Assembly (NCBI GenBank): GCA_964537245.1
Contig: CAZHZL010000042.1
Location: 1-22,621, forward strand
DNA length: 22,621 nucleotides
Direction of reading: 5' to 3'
Origin: UMGS1840 sp964537245
GTDB lineage: Bacteria > Bacillota > Clostridia > UMGS1840
Shown here one piece after another: positions 1 to 6,570 of the stretch; the stretch's first letter is position 1, and every line of letters begins with the position of its first letter. A program made the position numbers and the translations under genes. Below the pieces are notes generated by a model. It did no database searches and had not been told where the DNA came from. It was given only the letters and a program-made list of their open reading frames with translations.

Positions 1-173
1 CTGTTTCTACTTTTATATTATGAAATTTTCTTAAGTTAATGACATTGCATAAAATGGGCATTTTAAAAGCACAGAGTTTTTTGGTCTGTTCTTTACTTAT
101 GTATAGAGCTTTATTTCTTATTAATATCGACGAATATGTAGAATGATATTTTTATAAACTCCTATTTATTATG

Positions 174-836
174 TTATAAACCTATTTCTGTATCTTTTAT
201 TTTATTATTATCTCCTATATTTATACTATAGTCGTTATAAACTATCACAACAATTTTATCACTAATTTTAGCTAATTCTTCAGGAGATTTGCTTGCTGTA
301 TCTATGTCTAATTCATCAAGATTACCAAATTCTTTTTCAAGAAGAACAAGAATATCTAAAATCCTGTTTTCAACAGCTGATATGATTTCATTTGGTATTG
401 TTTGGGGTATATCAATTTGTGCAGAGGTTATTGAAGATATGTTCGTTCCTTGTTTAAGATAACCATATAATTCTGGTGGTATAATTTTTTCCATTTTTTC
501 ACCCGCCATTTGTTTGATAGCGGAAATACTTTCTGAGAAAACAACTTCTTCTATAAGCCTCTTAATATTATCAGGGATATTCCTTGTAGGCAACGGAGTA
601 TTTGTGTATTGCATCATATTATATCTCCCTATGATAAAACTTGCCATCACTTGTCCAACAAATCGTCTGTATGATGGGACTTTAGATATGTCATTATATC
701 CATTCAACTCACAATTTACCCATTCGTTTATTTCCGGTTTGTCCAAATCCATAAGTAATACTTTTAATCTTTTTAAAGCAGTTGTTGTATCAATCGTATT
801 GTTGGCTAATTCTTTTATTATCGTACTTTTTGCCAT
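174..836 (-). CDS. AbiTii-domain abortive infection protein
   Basis: A 220-residue protein. Residues 1-60 carry the pattern I associate with the AbiTii family: an N-terminal helix, a paired-Leu helix, then EINEWVNCELNGY and a following P-x-YR. The last 20 residues hold a short Asn/Gly/Ile segment, NDYSINIGDNNKIKDTEIG, which recurs in the gene just upstream. No signal peptide or membrane segment is visible, so it is probably cytoplasmic. Its ATG shares one base with the stop codon of the upstream gene (TAATG), implying translational coupling. It is the last gene of the leftward hipBA-led run. I see no convincing terminator in the 173 bases downstream and no gene there. Known of the family: AbiTii domains occur in phage-defence contexts, but their biochemical activity is unclear to me. 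A role in abortive infection is inferred from family and context. Confidence 0.72.
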   Translation of the reverse strand: MAKSTIIKELANNTIDTTTALKRLKVLLMDLDKPEINEWVNCELNGYNDISKVPSYRRFVGQVMASFIIGRYNMMQYTNTPLPTRNIPDNIKRLIEEVVFSESISAIKQMAGEKMEKIIPPELYGYLKQGTNISSITSAQIDIPQTIPNEIISAVENRILDILVLLEKEFGNLDELDIDTASKSPEELAKISDKIVVIVYNDYSINIGDNNKIKDTEIGL

Positions 837-1339
837 TAAAACACTCCCTCAATCCAGTGAATCAATTCACTCCAAAATGAAAACATTAAAACTAAACCTA
901 TAATCAAACTGACAAGAATACTTACTAATACTGGATGTTTATCCGTAAATGTTTCCTTATTTTTCATCTCACTTGTATGTATTTGATTGTTTCCACTAAT
1001 TATTTTAGAATTTTTAATATTATTTCCCTTACCAATATTTATGCTATTATCGTTAATTATTGTAGAAGATACTTTTTTCTTTTTTTCTTCGTATTCTTCC
1101 AATCGTTCATTATACGTTTTGGCAGAATCTTTTATAAAAACTTGATATGGTTTGTTATTTGCCCACATTACACTAATATAATCTGCTTCAATTAACTGTC
1201 CTACAACAGTTCTAAGGTCATTCTCTTCTTTTGAAGAAAGATTATCAAATTTGTCATTCAGCAGTTGCGTGGCATTTTTTGCTACAACAATCTCATTTAA
1301 AAGAGTTTCAGCATTTGATGATAGTTTTATAAATTTCAT
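836..1339 (-). CDS. Small winged-helix-like protein with C-terminal membrane anchor, partner of AbiTii
   Basis: A 167-residue protein of no family I can name. Residues 1-70 look like a small winged helix (helix, helix, then an IEADYISVMW strand pair). Residues 75-90 are a charged helix (NERLEEYEEKKKK). Residues 96-113 contain NDNSINIGKGNNIKNSKI, followed by a shorter repeat (SGNNQI). Residues about 136-155 form one hydrophobic membrane helix and the final residues are amphipathic. The ribosome binding site AAAGGTGG precedes the ATG. The gene starts 13 bases after the flavin reductase gene ends, and its stop overlaps the AbiTii start. The motif shared with AbiTii, plus the coupling, suggest the two proteins act together, this one tethering the complex to the membrane. 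That role is inference. Confidence 0.6.
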   Translation of the reverse strand: MKFIKLSSNAETLLNEIVVAKNATQLLNDKFDNLSSKEENDLRTVVGQLIEADYISVMWANNKPYQVFIKDSAKTYNERLEEYEEKKKKVSSTIINDNSINIGKGNNIKNSKIISGNNQIHTSEMKNKETFTDKHPVLVSILVSLIIGLVLMFSFWSELIHWIEGVF

Positions 1340-1352
1340 ATCTATACCACCT

Positions 1353-1913
1353 TTACTTCAACTTTAATCCGTCACTAAATGCCTTACCAACAACATCGCC
1401 AACTTTACGATATGTATGATGAACCGGATCGTAAGTAATAGGACTGAATTTATTAAAGTCAATTTTACCATTGTCATCAAGTATTCTTTCGTCCGCACAG
1501 ACGTTTACGATTTCGCCCACAAGTCTGCAAGATTCTTCATCATAGCTGATAAGCTTACATTCAAGTGCCAAAGGTAGCTCGTCAAAAAGCGGAGCAGCTA
1601 CAAATTTACTCTTTGTAGCGTGCCAACCTGTTTTTTCTATTTTATCAGACTCTTTATTACCTGAAACAATACCCACATAATCACAAGCAACAACATTCTC
1701 TGCATCTGCAACACTTACTGTAAATGCACCTGTTTTAACAACATTCTTTGCCGTCTTGTGTCCGTCATCAACACAAATAGAAATCTGTGTTTCCTCACTT
1801 ATGCCACCCCAAGCTGCATTCATAGCATTTGGTTTCCCATCTTCGTCATATGTGCCGATAATTAACACCGGCATTGGATATAAAATAGCTTTCGCTCCAA
1901 AATTTTTACGCAT
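1353..1913 (-). CDS. Flavin reductase-like (FMN-binding split-barrel) protein, flavoredoxin type
   Basis: A 186-residue protein with the layout of flavin reductase-like domains: an N-terminal PMPVLIIGTYDEDGKPNAMN strand-turn region, AWGGISEE, a HKTAKNV segment, and TGAFTVSVADAENV, followed by the K.E.GW region common in flavoredoxin-like proteins. Members bind FMN and pass electrons, or reduce flavin with NAD(P)H. The physiological substrate cannot be read from sequence. It would be soluble. An AGGAGG site lies 7 bases before the ATG. The gene begins 19 bases after hipA and is followed after 13 bases by the membrane-anchored gene, so it sits inside the toxin/Abi run. An ordinary housekeeping enzyme in that position is unusual. 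It may be a passenger, or a redox partner of one of its neighbours. Confidence 0.82.
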   Translation of the reverse strand: MRKNFGAKAILYPMPVLIIGTYDEDGKPNAMNAAWGGISEETQISICVDDGHKTAKNVVKTGAFTVSVADAENVVACDYVGIVSGNKESDKIEKTGWHATKSKFVAAPLFDELPLALECKLISYDEESCRLVGEIVNVCADERILDDNGKIDFNKFSPITYDPVHHTYRKVGDVVGKAFSDGLKLK

Positions 1914-1932
1914 AATAATTACCTCCTAAAAA

Positions 1933-3189
1933 TCAATAACACTCACTGAACGCAGGTCTCATATATTCAATAGCACCACGGCTGAGACCGTACTTTGTTG
2001 CAAGCTTTTCCCAATTCTCTCTGACTGTTGTTGTAATGTTGTTTGCAATTTCAGTTGCTTCTTCGACTGACAGACCAAAATGATGTGCTGATTCTATTGC
2101 GAGGTCAATTGAAATAGAATTATCTTCGGTATTCACATTCAATGCCAATTCATCACCATATGGTGTCGGATTAACATCATACAAGGGAGAAAGCTCCCAA
2201 CCTTGTTTGGTTAAAATAAATCCGTGATTTCTCAGATGGTCATCCGTGTTTGAAATCGCCATGCTGAATACAATACGCATCCAAAGTTCTCTTAAACTTT
2301 TCTTAGGTGATACACAGCTTGCTTTGATAAATCCGGCAATATCAAGATAACTTGAACCATCAGAGGATGAAGCACCATCAGTTTTCCCAAGCATAGTCAT
2401 AGCAGATGCAAAATGTATTCGTTTATCTCCGTTACGATCAAAGCGTTTTACTATAAATGTGCTTCCGAGTTTAGAAAAAGTTTCAAGTTTAGATTCGGGA
2501 ACATTGAGAGAACATAATTTCGCTAAATCGTGAGCAACCTTTTCCCAAGCACCTGTATTGAACTCATCATTCTTTGATGGAAATTTTGCAATCCAAAGTT
2601 CGCCATTAGTGTCCTGTATTGTTGCTTTCGGTCTTGCACCACCTAATGAAGAACCTGGCTTCAACAATTGATTCAGCCATTTTTCATTAAGCAGATTTTC
2701 TTCACTTTCAAAATTTCTTGATGCTTCTTCAAGTGTTCTGAGTGTTGCCCAAGGGGGAGCAGCAGTTTCTTTATCATCAGACAAGAACGGTCCGTTTTCA
2801 TCTTCCTTAAAGCGGATTGCACCCATTCGGGTTTCATCATATACACCAAGCAGATAGTCTCCATCCGTCAATTTTCTTGGTTTTCGACCTTCTTTATCTG
2901 CATAAATTCTCTCACGGCGTTGCATCAGAACACGTCCCCAACGGTCGGGAGATGAATCTGCAAATATTCCGAAAATGCTTTTATTCACAGGGTATTGTCT
3001 TCCTGAATATAGCTGTAATTCAGGGTCAATTGTTATTCCTTTATTGTGTAGTGAAAGCCAATCTTCATCAAATTCAAAAGAAAAGTTATCAGAACCTTTT
3101 CCTTCACCAACATACAGTCTGCCCATCAAATTTGATTCGTCCGAATTAAAATTCTCATATACATAAATTGTTTTTTGATTGATTGCCAT
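1933..3189 (-). CDS. hipA: HipA-family serine/threonine kinase toxin (type II toxin-antitoxin)
   Basis: About 418 residues in the HipA fold. The N-terminal domain has the usual LYSGRQYPV segment. Next come a glycine-rich loop (GSSLGGARPKA), the ATP lysine in LWIAKFPSK, a second lysine in FIVKRFDR, the catalytic loop SNTDDHLRNHGF, and the metal-binding LSPLYDVNP. All key kinase residues look intact. HipA kinases classically phosphorylate an aminoacyl-tRNA synthetase and arrest growth; the target here is unknown. I start the gene at the ATG at 3189, one base past the hipB stop and just after AGGAGGA. An in-frame start 24 bases further upstream would lie before that site. Its partner is the XRE gene directly upstream, so this is a complete hipBA pair. 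Confidence 0.92.
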   Translation of the reverse strand: MAINQKTIYVYENFNSDESNLMGRLYVGEGKGSDNFSFEFDEDWLSLHNKGITIDPELQLYSGRQYPVNKSIFGIFADSSPDRWGRVLMQRRERIYADKEGRKPRKLTDGDYLLGVYDETRMGAIRFKEDENGPFLSDDKETAAPPWATLRTLEEASRNFESEENLLNEKWLNQLLKPGSSLGGARPKATIQDTNGELWIAKFPSKNDEFNTGAWEKVAHDLAKLCSLNVPESKLETFSKLGSTFIVKRFDRNGDKRIHFASAMTMLGKTDGASSSDGSSYLDIAGFIKASCVSPKKSLRELWMRIVFSMAISNTDDHLRNHGFILTKQGWELSPLYDVNPTPYGDELALNVNTEDNSISIDLAIESAHHFGLSVEEATEIANNITTTVRENWEKLATKYGLSRGAIEYMRPAFSECY

Positions 3190-3190
3190 T

Positions 3191-3511
3191 TTAGTCCTCC
3201 TTTCGAGGCGCACGCTTGCGCACTGTTAAGTTTAAATCCTGAATAGTTCTTCCTAATGTATCATCTTTTGCAACAAGCAGTAAATCTTTATCCATACCAT
3301 TTAACGCATGAAGAACTGCGGCATATATTCCGATAGCAACGGTTTTATCGCCCTTTTCCACTTTCCATAAAGTAGCACGACTTATATCTGCTCTTTCAGC
3401 CACAAGTTCAACTGAAAGATTTCTTCTTAATCGGGCAAGCTTAATCTGTTCACCCATGCTACTTAGTATATCCTGCGTAGCAGGTAAAATATCAACGGTC
3501 TTTTTAGCCAT
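3191..3511 (-). CDS. hipB: HipB-like XRE-family antitoxin and operon repressor
   Basis: A 106-residue DNA-binding protein. The helix-turn-helix spans roughly residues 20-75 (GEQIKLARLRRNLSVELVAERADISRATLWKVEKGDK), a canonical Cro/CI-type fold. The C-terminus is basic (RKRAPRKE). It should bind and neutralise HipA and repress its own promoter. An AGGAGG site at 3519-3524 precedes the ATG. The promoter at 3535-3563 is consensus, and its -10 overlaps a palindrome-like ATTATA-N3-TATAAT that could be the operator. The stop codon is one base from the hipA start, so the two are translationally coupled. It is the first gene of the five-gene leftward run. Confidence 0.9.
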   Translation of the reverse strand: MAKKTVDILPATQDILSSMGEQIKLARLRRNLSVELVAERADISRATLWKVEKGDKTVAIGIYAAVLHALNGMDKDLLLVAKDDTLGRTIQDLNLTVRKRAPRKED

Positions 3512-3534
3512 AAAAATACCTCCTAATGTTTATT

Positions 3535-3563
3535 ATTATATACTATAATTTCAATTTTGTCAA
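3535..3563 (-). promoter_or_regulatory. Consensus promoter of the hipBA-led operon, with possible operator
   Basis: On the minus strand TTGACA (3558-3563) and TATAAT (3535-3540) are separated by exactly 17 bases, a perfect housekeeping sigma promoter. ATTATA and TATAAT arms around GTA (3535-3549) overlap the -10 and make a plausible HipB operator. The match to consensus is seen; repression by HipB is inferred. Confidence 0.85.
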
Positions 3564-3647
3564 TTATAATGAACATTACCAATATCGTTTTCGTACATAT
3601 TACAGCAAATCATCAACCTTACAGGACGTTTTTTATGAATTTATAAT

Positions 3648-5009
3648 CTAAATTTTCATAGTTCCGTCTGCGAGGTCATTTGCAACGAATGGGAAGAAAT
3701 AAAACGGTACGGTCAAAAGCTTTTGTTCTTCACTGTAACCATAGTTATTCTTTGAAACTTTTATTGCGTACTCAAACTTATTATGGTTTGAAAACTTTTC
3801 AAGAGAATTTAATGTGCCTCTACCTTTTTTTACATCAATCGGATACAGCTTGTTGTCTGATTCTATGATAAACTCAAGCTCTGCTGAAGATTTTCCTTTC
3901 CAGTAAAATAGTTTGTGATTTTTTGCAACAAGCTCATTTGCTACAAAATTCTCAAAGAAAATTCCTGACAAGGTATTATCTCTGTTATTTGATAAGAAAG
4001 ATGTTGCGTTAATTCCGCTTTGATATGAAAACATACCTATATCTCCTAAAAATAGCCGGAAATTGCTTTCATTATCCGCCATAAGAGGAAGCGTAATATG
4101 TTCTTTTAACTGAAATGATTGGTTTATGATATGTGCCATTGTAAGCCAGCCGATAGATGTGGCAAAATCTCTTGTTTTACTCTTTTCCTCGATAAGTCCG
4201 GGTGAAAAGTTTTTAGATTCCTTGTTGAGTGCCTTGTAAATATTTGAAAACAATGTGCGTGAACGAATAACAGCCTCTCTGCTTGCCTGATACAAGTCCA
4301 TATCCGAAAGATAGTTGTCGTAAAGTACCTTTAAAATTTCTCTTGATTCAAAAAGATCATCATCGTCAATATAGGTTTCTACAGCTTCCGGCATACCGCC
4401 TACCAGCAGATATCTATAAACCTGTTCCATTGCAAGTTCATGAATTTTTTTGTTAAGAGGTTGTTTCTTTTCATATGCTGATTTTATGGTATCATACAGC
4501 ATCTTATTACTGTTCATTAAAAATTCGTCAAAAGTCATAGGATAAACGGTAATTTGATTTATTTTACCTACAGGAAAAAGAAATTTTCCATTATCACCGA
4601 TACCTCTTTTGTGGGTTTCTCTTTGAATTTTTATGCGAACCATCGAACCGGATGCTATAACAGGAATTTCTCTGAAATCCTGACAAAAATATTTAAGAGA
4701 AGATATTATGTTAGGACATTCCTGGACCTCATCAAATATCAATAGTGTACTTTTGGTTATTTTTTTGCCTTTTAATAAGGAAATGTATTCTATTATCTTC
4801 TCTGCGTTAGCGGTTTCAGAACAAAATTCACGAATTTCATCTTCGATTTTGCAGTCTATATAGATGTAGTTATTCTTATAAAAGGTTTCAGCAAATATAT
4901 CTCTGATAAGATATGTTTTGCCAACCTGCCTTGCCCCCCACACGATTAAAGGCTTTTTACGTTTATTATTATTCCAATCAATCATTTTTTGTGTTGCATT
5001 TCGCTCCAT
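3648..5009 (-). CDS. AAA_14/DUF4143-family ATP-binding protein
   Basis: A 453-residue ATPase. The Walker A motif is GARQVGKT (residues ~25-32) and Walker B is LLIFDEVQE (~88-96), followed by a sensor-like VIASGS and the VYPMTFDEFL segment common to this family. Residues ~195-215 hold the YLLVGGMPEAV motif. The C-terminal part (~375-405) has FYWKGKSSAELEFI and YPIDVKKG, resembling a PD-(D/E)XK nuclease core (E...D.K), as usual for DUF4143 proteins. The function of these very common clostridial ATPases is not settled; they are often found with mobile DNA and toxin-antitoxin genes. It has its own promoter at 5040-5068 and a GTGGAGG-type ribosome binding site. Length and motifs look complete. Confidence 0.88.
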   Translation of the reverse strand: MERNATQKMIDWNNNKRKKPLIVWGARQVGKTYLIRDIFAETFYKNNYIYIDCKIEDEIREFCSETANAEKIIEYISLLKGKKITKSTLLIFDEVQECPNIISSLKYFCQDFREIPVIASGSMVRIKIQRETHKRGIGDNGKFLFPVGKINQITVYPMTFDEFLMNSNKMLYDTIKSAYEKKQPLNKKIHELAMEQVYRYLLVGGMPEAVETYIDDDDLFESREILKVLYDNYLSDMDLYQASREAVIRSRTLFSNIYKALNKESKNFSPGLIEEKSKTRDFATSIGWLTMAHIINQSFQLKEHITLPLMADNESNFRLFLGDIGMFSYQSGINATSFLSNNRDNTLSGIFFENFVANELVAKNHKLFYWKGKSSAELEFIIESDNKLYPIDVKKGRGTLNSLEKFSNHNKFEYAIKVSKNNYGYSEEQKLLTVPFYFFPFVANDLADGTMKI

Positions 5010-5039
5010 AAACTAACCTCCACGATCTTATTTATGTTT

Positions 5040-5068
5040 ATTATATCATAATTTGCACCAAAAAGCAA
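5040..5068 (-). promoter_or_regulatory. Promoter of the DUF4143 ATPase gene
   Basis: On the minus strand TTGCTT (5063-5068) and TATAAT (5040-5045) are 17 bases apart, with an extended -10 (TGA before TATAAT). It lies within one copy of a 19-bp direct repeat, so repeat-binding factors could control it. Confidence 0.75.
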
Positions 5069-5092
5069 GTATTTTATATTATTATTTGCACC
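5041..5092 (+). repeat. Pair of 19-bp direct repeats at the ATPase promoter
   Basis: TTATATCATAATTTGCACC (5041-5059) and TTATATTATTATTTGCACC (5074-5092) match at 17 of 19 positions. They start 33 bases apart, about three helical turns, so both copies face the same side of the DNA. One copy overlaps the -10. They may be operator half-sites or a duplicated promoter segment. Confidence 0.7.
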
Positions 5093-5133
5093 TTTAAAGA
5101 TGACTTCAGATAGAGCGAATCCCATCCGATTGA

Positions 5134-5586
5134 CTATTGTGATATATAATCTTCGATAGTGAGCTTTTCTGAGGCATCAATATTTAATACCTTACACGCA
5201 GAAATAACGATTGCCATAGACAGGAAATCACCTCTTTTGTTTGGTTTTAGATATCTGATGGCTTTTTCTTCAAGTTGTCTCACTCTCTCGTGGGAAATCT
5301 GCATATCTATTGCAATTTCTCTTAAAGTGCTTTTTTCTCTGCCGAATAAGCCGTATCTTCTGCAGATTATTTTATAAAGACGTATTTTGTTTGATGCGCT
5401 TACAAATTTGCATTGTAATGCAAAGTCTATGTTATTCAGTAGTGTTTCTATTCGTTCACTTTTTAAAAAATTAATCTCTTCAACCGAAAAAGGGTATTGC
5501 TTCAAAATATCGCTCAACCTTATTTTTTTGCCATAAATATCATTTATAAAATCGTTAAGCTTTAACAGTTCTTCTTTAATAATCAT
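5134..5586 (-). CDS. Sigma-70 region 4-like DNA-binding protein
   Basis: A 150-residue protein. Residues ~70-115 read as sigma region 4: an RLYKIICRRYGLFG helix, STLREIAIDMQIS, then HERVRQLEEKAIRYLK, the -35 recognition helix signature. No region 2 (core-binding or -10 melting) is present, so it is not a complete sigma factor. It may be an anti-sigma-like or accessory regulator, or a phage-type activator. The N-terminal 60 residues are helical and not recognised. A promoter at 5614-5642 drives it divergently from the rightward operon, and a palindrome lies between them, so mutual regulation is plausible but not shown. Confidence 0.68.
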   Translation of the reverse strand: MIIKEELLKLNDFINDIYGKKIRLSDILKQYPFSVEEINFLKSERIETLLNNIDFALQCKFVSASNKIRLYKIICRRYGLFGREKSTLREIAIDMQISHERVRQLEEKAIRYLKPNKRGDFLSMAIVISACKVLNIDASEKLTIEDYISQ

Positions 5587-5613
5587 ATTAACATCATCTC
5601 CATTATTACTTAT

Positions 5614-5642
5614 ATTCTACGCCTAAAGTAGTATTTTGTCAA
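5614..5642 (-). promoter_or_regulatory. Promoter of the sigma-like gene
   Basis: On the minus strand TTGACA (5637-5642) and TAGAAT (5614-5619) are separated by exactly 17 bases. The predicted transcript would start about 20 bases before the ATG region, leaving a short leader with a GGAG site. Confidence 0.8.
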
Positions 5643-5668
5643 TGGACTTTACAAATATAATCGAAATT

Positions 5669-5689
5669 AAAGTGAAATAATTTCACTTT
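5669..5689. promoter_or_regulatory. 21-bp palindrome between divergent promoters, candidate operator
   Basis: AAAGTGAAA and TTTCACTTT are perfect inverted arms around TAA. The site lies between the leftward promoter (ending 5642) and the rightward promoter (starting 5704). Its symmetry and position suit a dimeric regulator controlling both directions, for example the XRE protein at 6103-6393 or the sigma-like protein. A weak terminator is the alternative, but there is no upstream gene for it to terminate. Confidence 0.55.
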
Positions 5690-5703
5690 TTATAGCAAAA
5701 CTG

Positions 5704-5732
5704 TTGATTTGTTGTGTTTTATGTGGTATAAT
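5704..5732 (+). promoter_or_regulatory. Promoter of the large rightward operon
   Basis: TTGATT (5704-5709) and TATAAT (5727-5732) are 17 bases apart, and TGG directly before the -10 gives an extended -10. It is the only clear promoter I find before 19349 on this strand, so it may drive everything from 5765 to 19228. Confidence 0.8.
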
Positions 5733-5764
5733 AAAAATATACTTTGAAATAGGTGGCGAATATT

Positions 5765-6079
5765 ATGGAAGTTTCAAAACAAGATTGGAAATTGTTCCGT
5801 GAGAAAATTGCCGGTTGGCAAGAATCTTATATGGAAAAACTTAATAATGAGTATATAAAACTTCTCGAAGGCAGTGGTACTCCGTCAGAAAGGTTTTGGG
5901 AACTGGAAAGGCGTATTAAGAATGATAAAAAAAATAAAGGCGTCTTAATAAGAATGAGCAAACAGGAGATGATATTTGACCTTGTTTGTCTAATCAGAGA
6001 CGGTGTAATTGGGTTTAAGGATATTGAAGATTTTACTACTGATTTACAGGAAACTGTAAGGTATTTGATGGAAAGATAA
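5765..6079 (+). CDS. Small conserved helical protein of XRE/HipA-like modules
   Basis: A 104-residue, highly charged, helix-rich protein (MEVSKQDWKLFREKI...). I recognise it as a conserved clostridial small protein that often precedes an XRE regulator and a HipA-like kinase. Databases sometimes mislabel it a multidrug transporter, but there is no membrane segment here. I start it at the ATG at 5765, nine bases after AGGTGG; an in-frame GTG at 5753 overlaps that site and is unlikely. The stop lies 23 bases before the XRE start. Function is unknown. It could be a third component of the module, for example an adaptor or second antitoxin. Confidence 0.75.
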   Translation: MEVSKQDWKLFREKIAGWQESYMEKLNNEYIKLLEGSGTPSERFWELERRIKNDKKNKGVLIRMSKQEMIFDLVCLIRDGVIGFKDIEDFTTDLQETVRYLMER

Positions 6080-6102
6080 TCTATTAGTCGGGGGAACGAA
6101 AT

Positions 6103-6393
6103 ATGTGTGAAGCAATAAATGAAAACAAGCGCGCAGAGCTTATCTCTATATTAGTTGAGAATTTACCTGTGTTCCGTGCAAAATTAGGTGCAACGCAGGA
6201 TACCTTTGCTCAAAGAGTTGGTTTGACAAAAACCACACTCAACCATATAGAAAATCATAAAAAAGAACTGACTTGGGGTAATTTCATTACCATCATCCTT
6301 CTTTTGATGCAGAATGAAGAAACAAAACCTCTTGTTGAAGTGATGGGACTTTACCCCGAAGATTTGAAGAACTTTCTGATGTTTCAGGAATAA
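6103..6393 (+). CDS. XRE-family helix-turn-helix regulator
   Basis: A 96-residue DNA-binding protein. Residues ~25-60 form the helix-turn-helix (FRAKLGATQDTFAQRVGLTKTTLNHIE), and a C-terminal helical part may dimerise. A G-rich ribosome binding site (GGGGG) precedes the ATG. It lies between the small helical protein and the HipA-like kinase and is the likely repressor of the promoter at 5704-5732, possibly through the palindrome at 5669-5689. By analogy with HipB it may also restrain the downstream kinase; that is inference. Confidence 0.85.
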   Translation: MCEAINENKRAELISILVENLPVFRAKLGATQDTFAQRVGLTKTTLNHIENHKKELTWGNFITIILLLMQNEETKPLVEVMGLYPEDLKNFLMFQE

Positions 6394-6434
6394 GGAGATT
6401 AAAGCGATAAATCGCATTAATGATTGATTTTATT

Positions 6435-6475
6435 GCCCGTGCGAAATTTTCGCCTTTGGCGAAACGCACATGGGC
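6435..6475 (+). promoter_or_regulatory. Compound stem-loop in the XRE-kinase gap
   Basis: TTTCGCC (6448-6454) and GGCGAAA (6458-6464) form a perfect hairpin with a three-base loop. Outer arms GCCCGTGCG (6435-6443) and CGCACATGGGC (6465-6475) extend it, with small bulges. No T-run follows, so it is not a normal terminator. It stacks directly against the next, larger stem-loop. Confidence 0.65.
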
Positions 6476-6477
6476 AT

Positions 6478-6565
6478 AATATCCATTTTACGCCTTATCT
6501 GCCCATAGTAAGGTGATAAATATTTGGATTTTATATAAATTATGGGCAGAAAGGCTATGGATATT
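6478..6565 (+). promoter_or_regulatory. Long stem-loop ending five bases before the HipA-like start codon
   Basis: Three paired blocks: AATATCCAT (6478-6486) with ATGGATATT (6557-6565); GCCTT (6492-6496) with AAGGC (6551-6555); TCTGCCCATA (6498-6507) with TATGGGCAGA (6541-6550). This makes 24 pairs around a 33-base loop. The only SD-like bases before the kinase ATG (GAAAGG, 6549-6554) are buried in the stem. It may control translation of the kinase; an inserted palindromic repeat is the alternative. Confidence 0.7.
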
Positions 6566-6570
6566 GTGCT

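Noticed and set aside
60..110. Possible terminator ACAGA/TCTGT hairpin before the left edge genes
   Set aside because: Only five pairs, a nine-base loop and an imperfect T-run, which is too weak to support.
514..1195. Plus-strand frames opposite the AbiTii and membrane-protein genes
   Set aside because: They are antisense to well-supported genes, lack ribosome binding sites and read as low-complexity hydrophobic sequence.
6435..6475. Intrinsic terminator after the XRE gene
   Set aside because: The hairpin is followed by CATAATATCC, not a T-run, so it should not terminate.
6435..6565. Retron-like non-coding RNA
   Set aside because: The stem-loops are suggestive, but no reverse transcriptase gene lies in the window.
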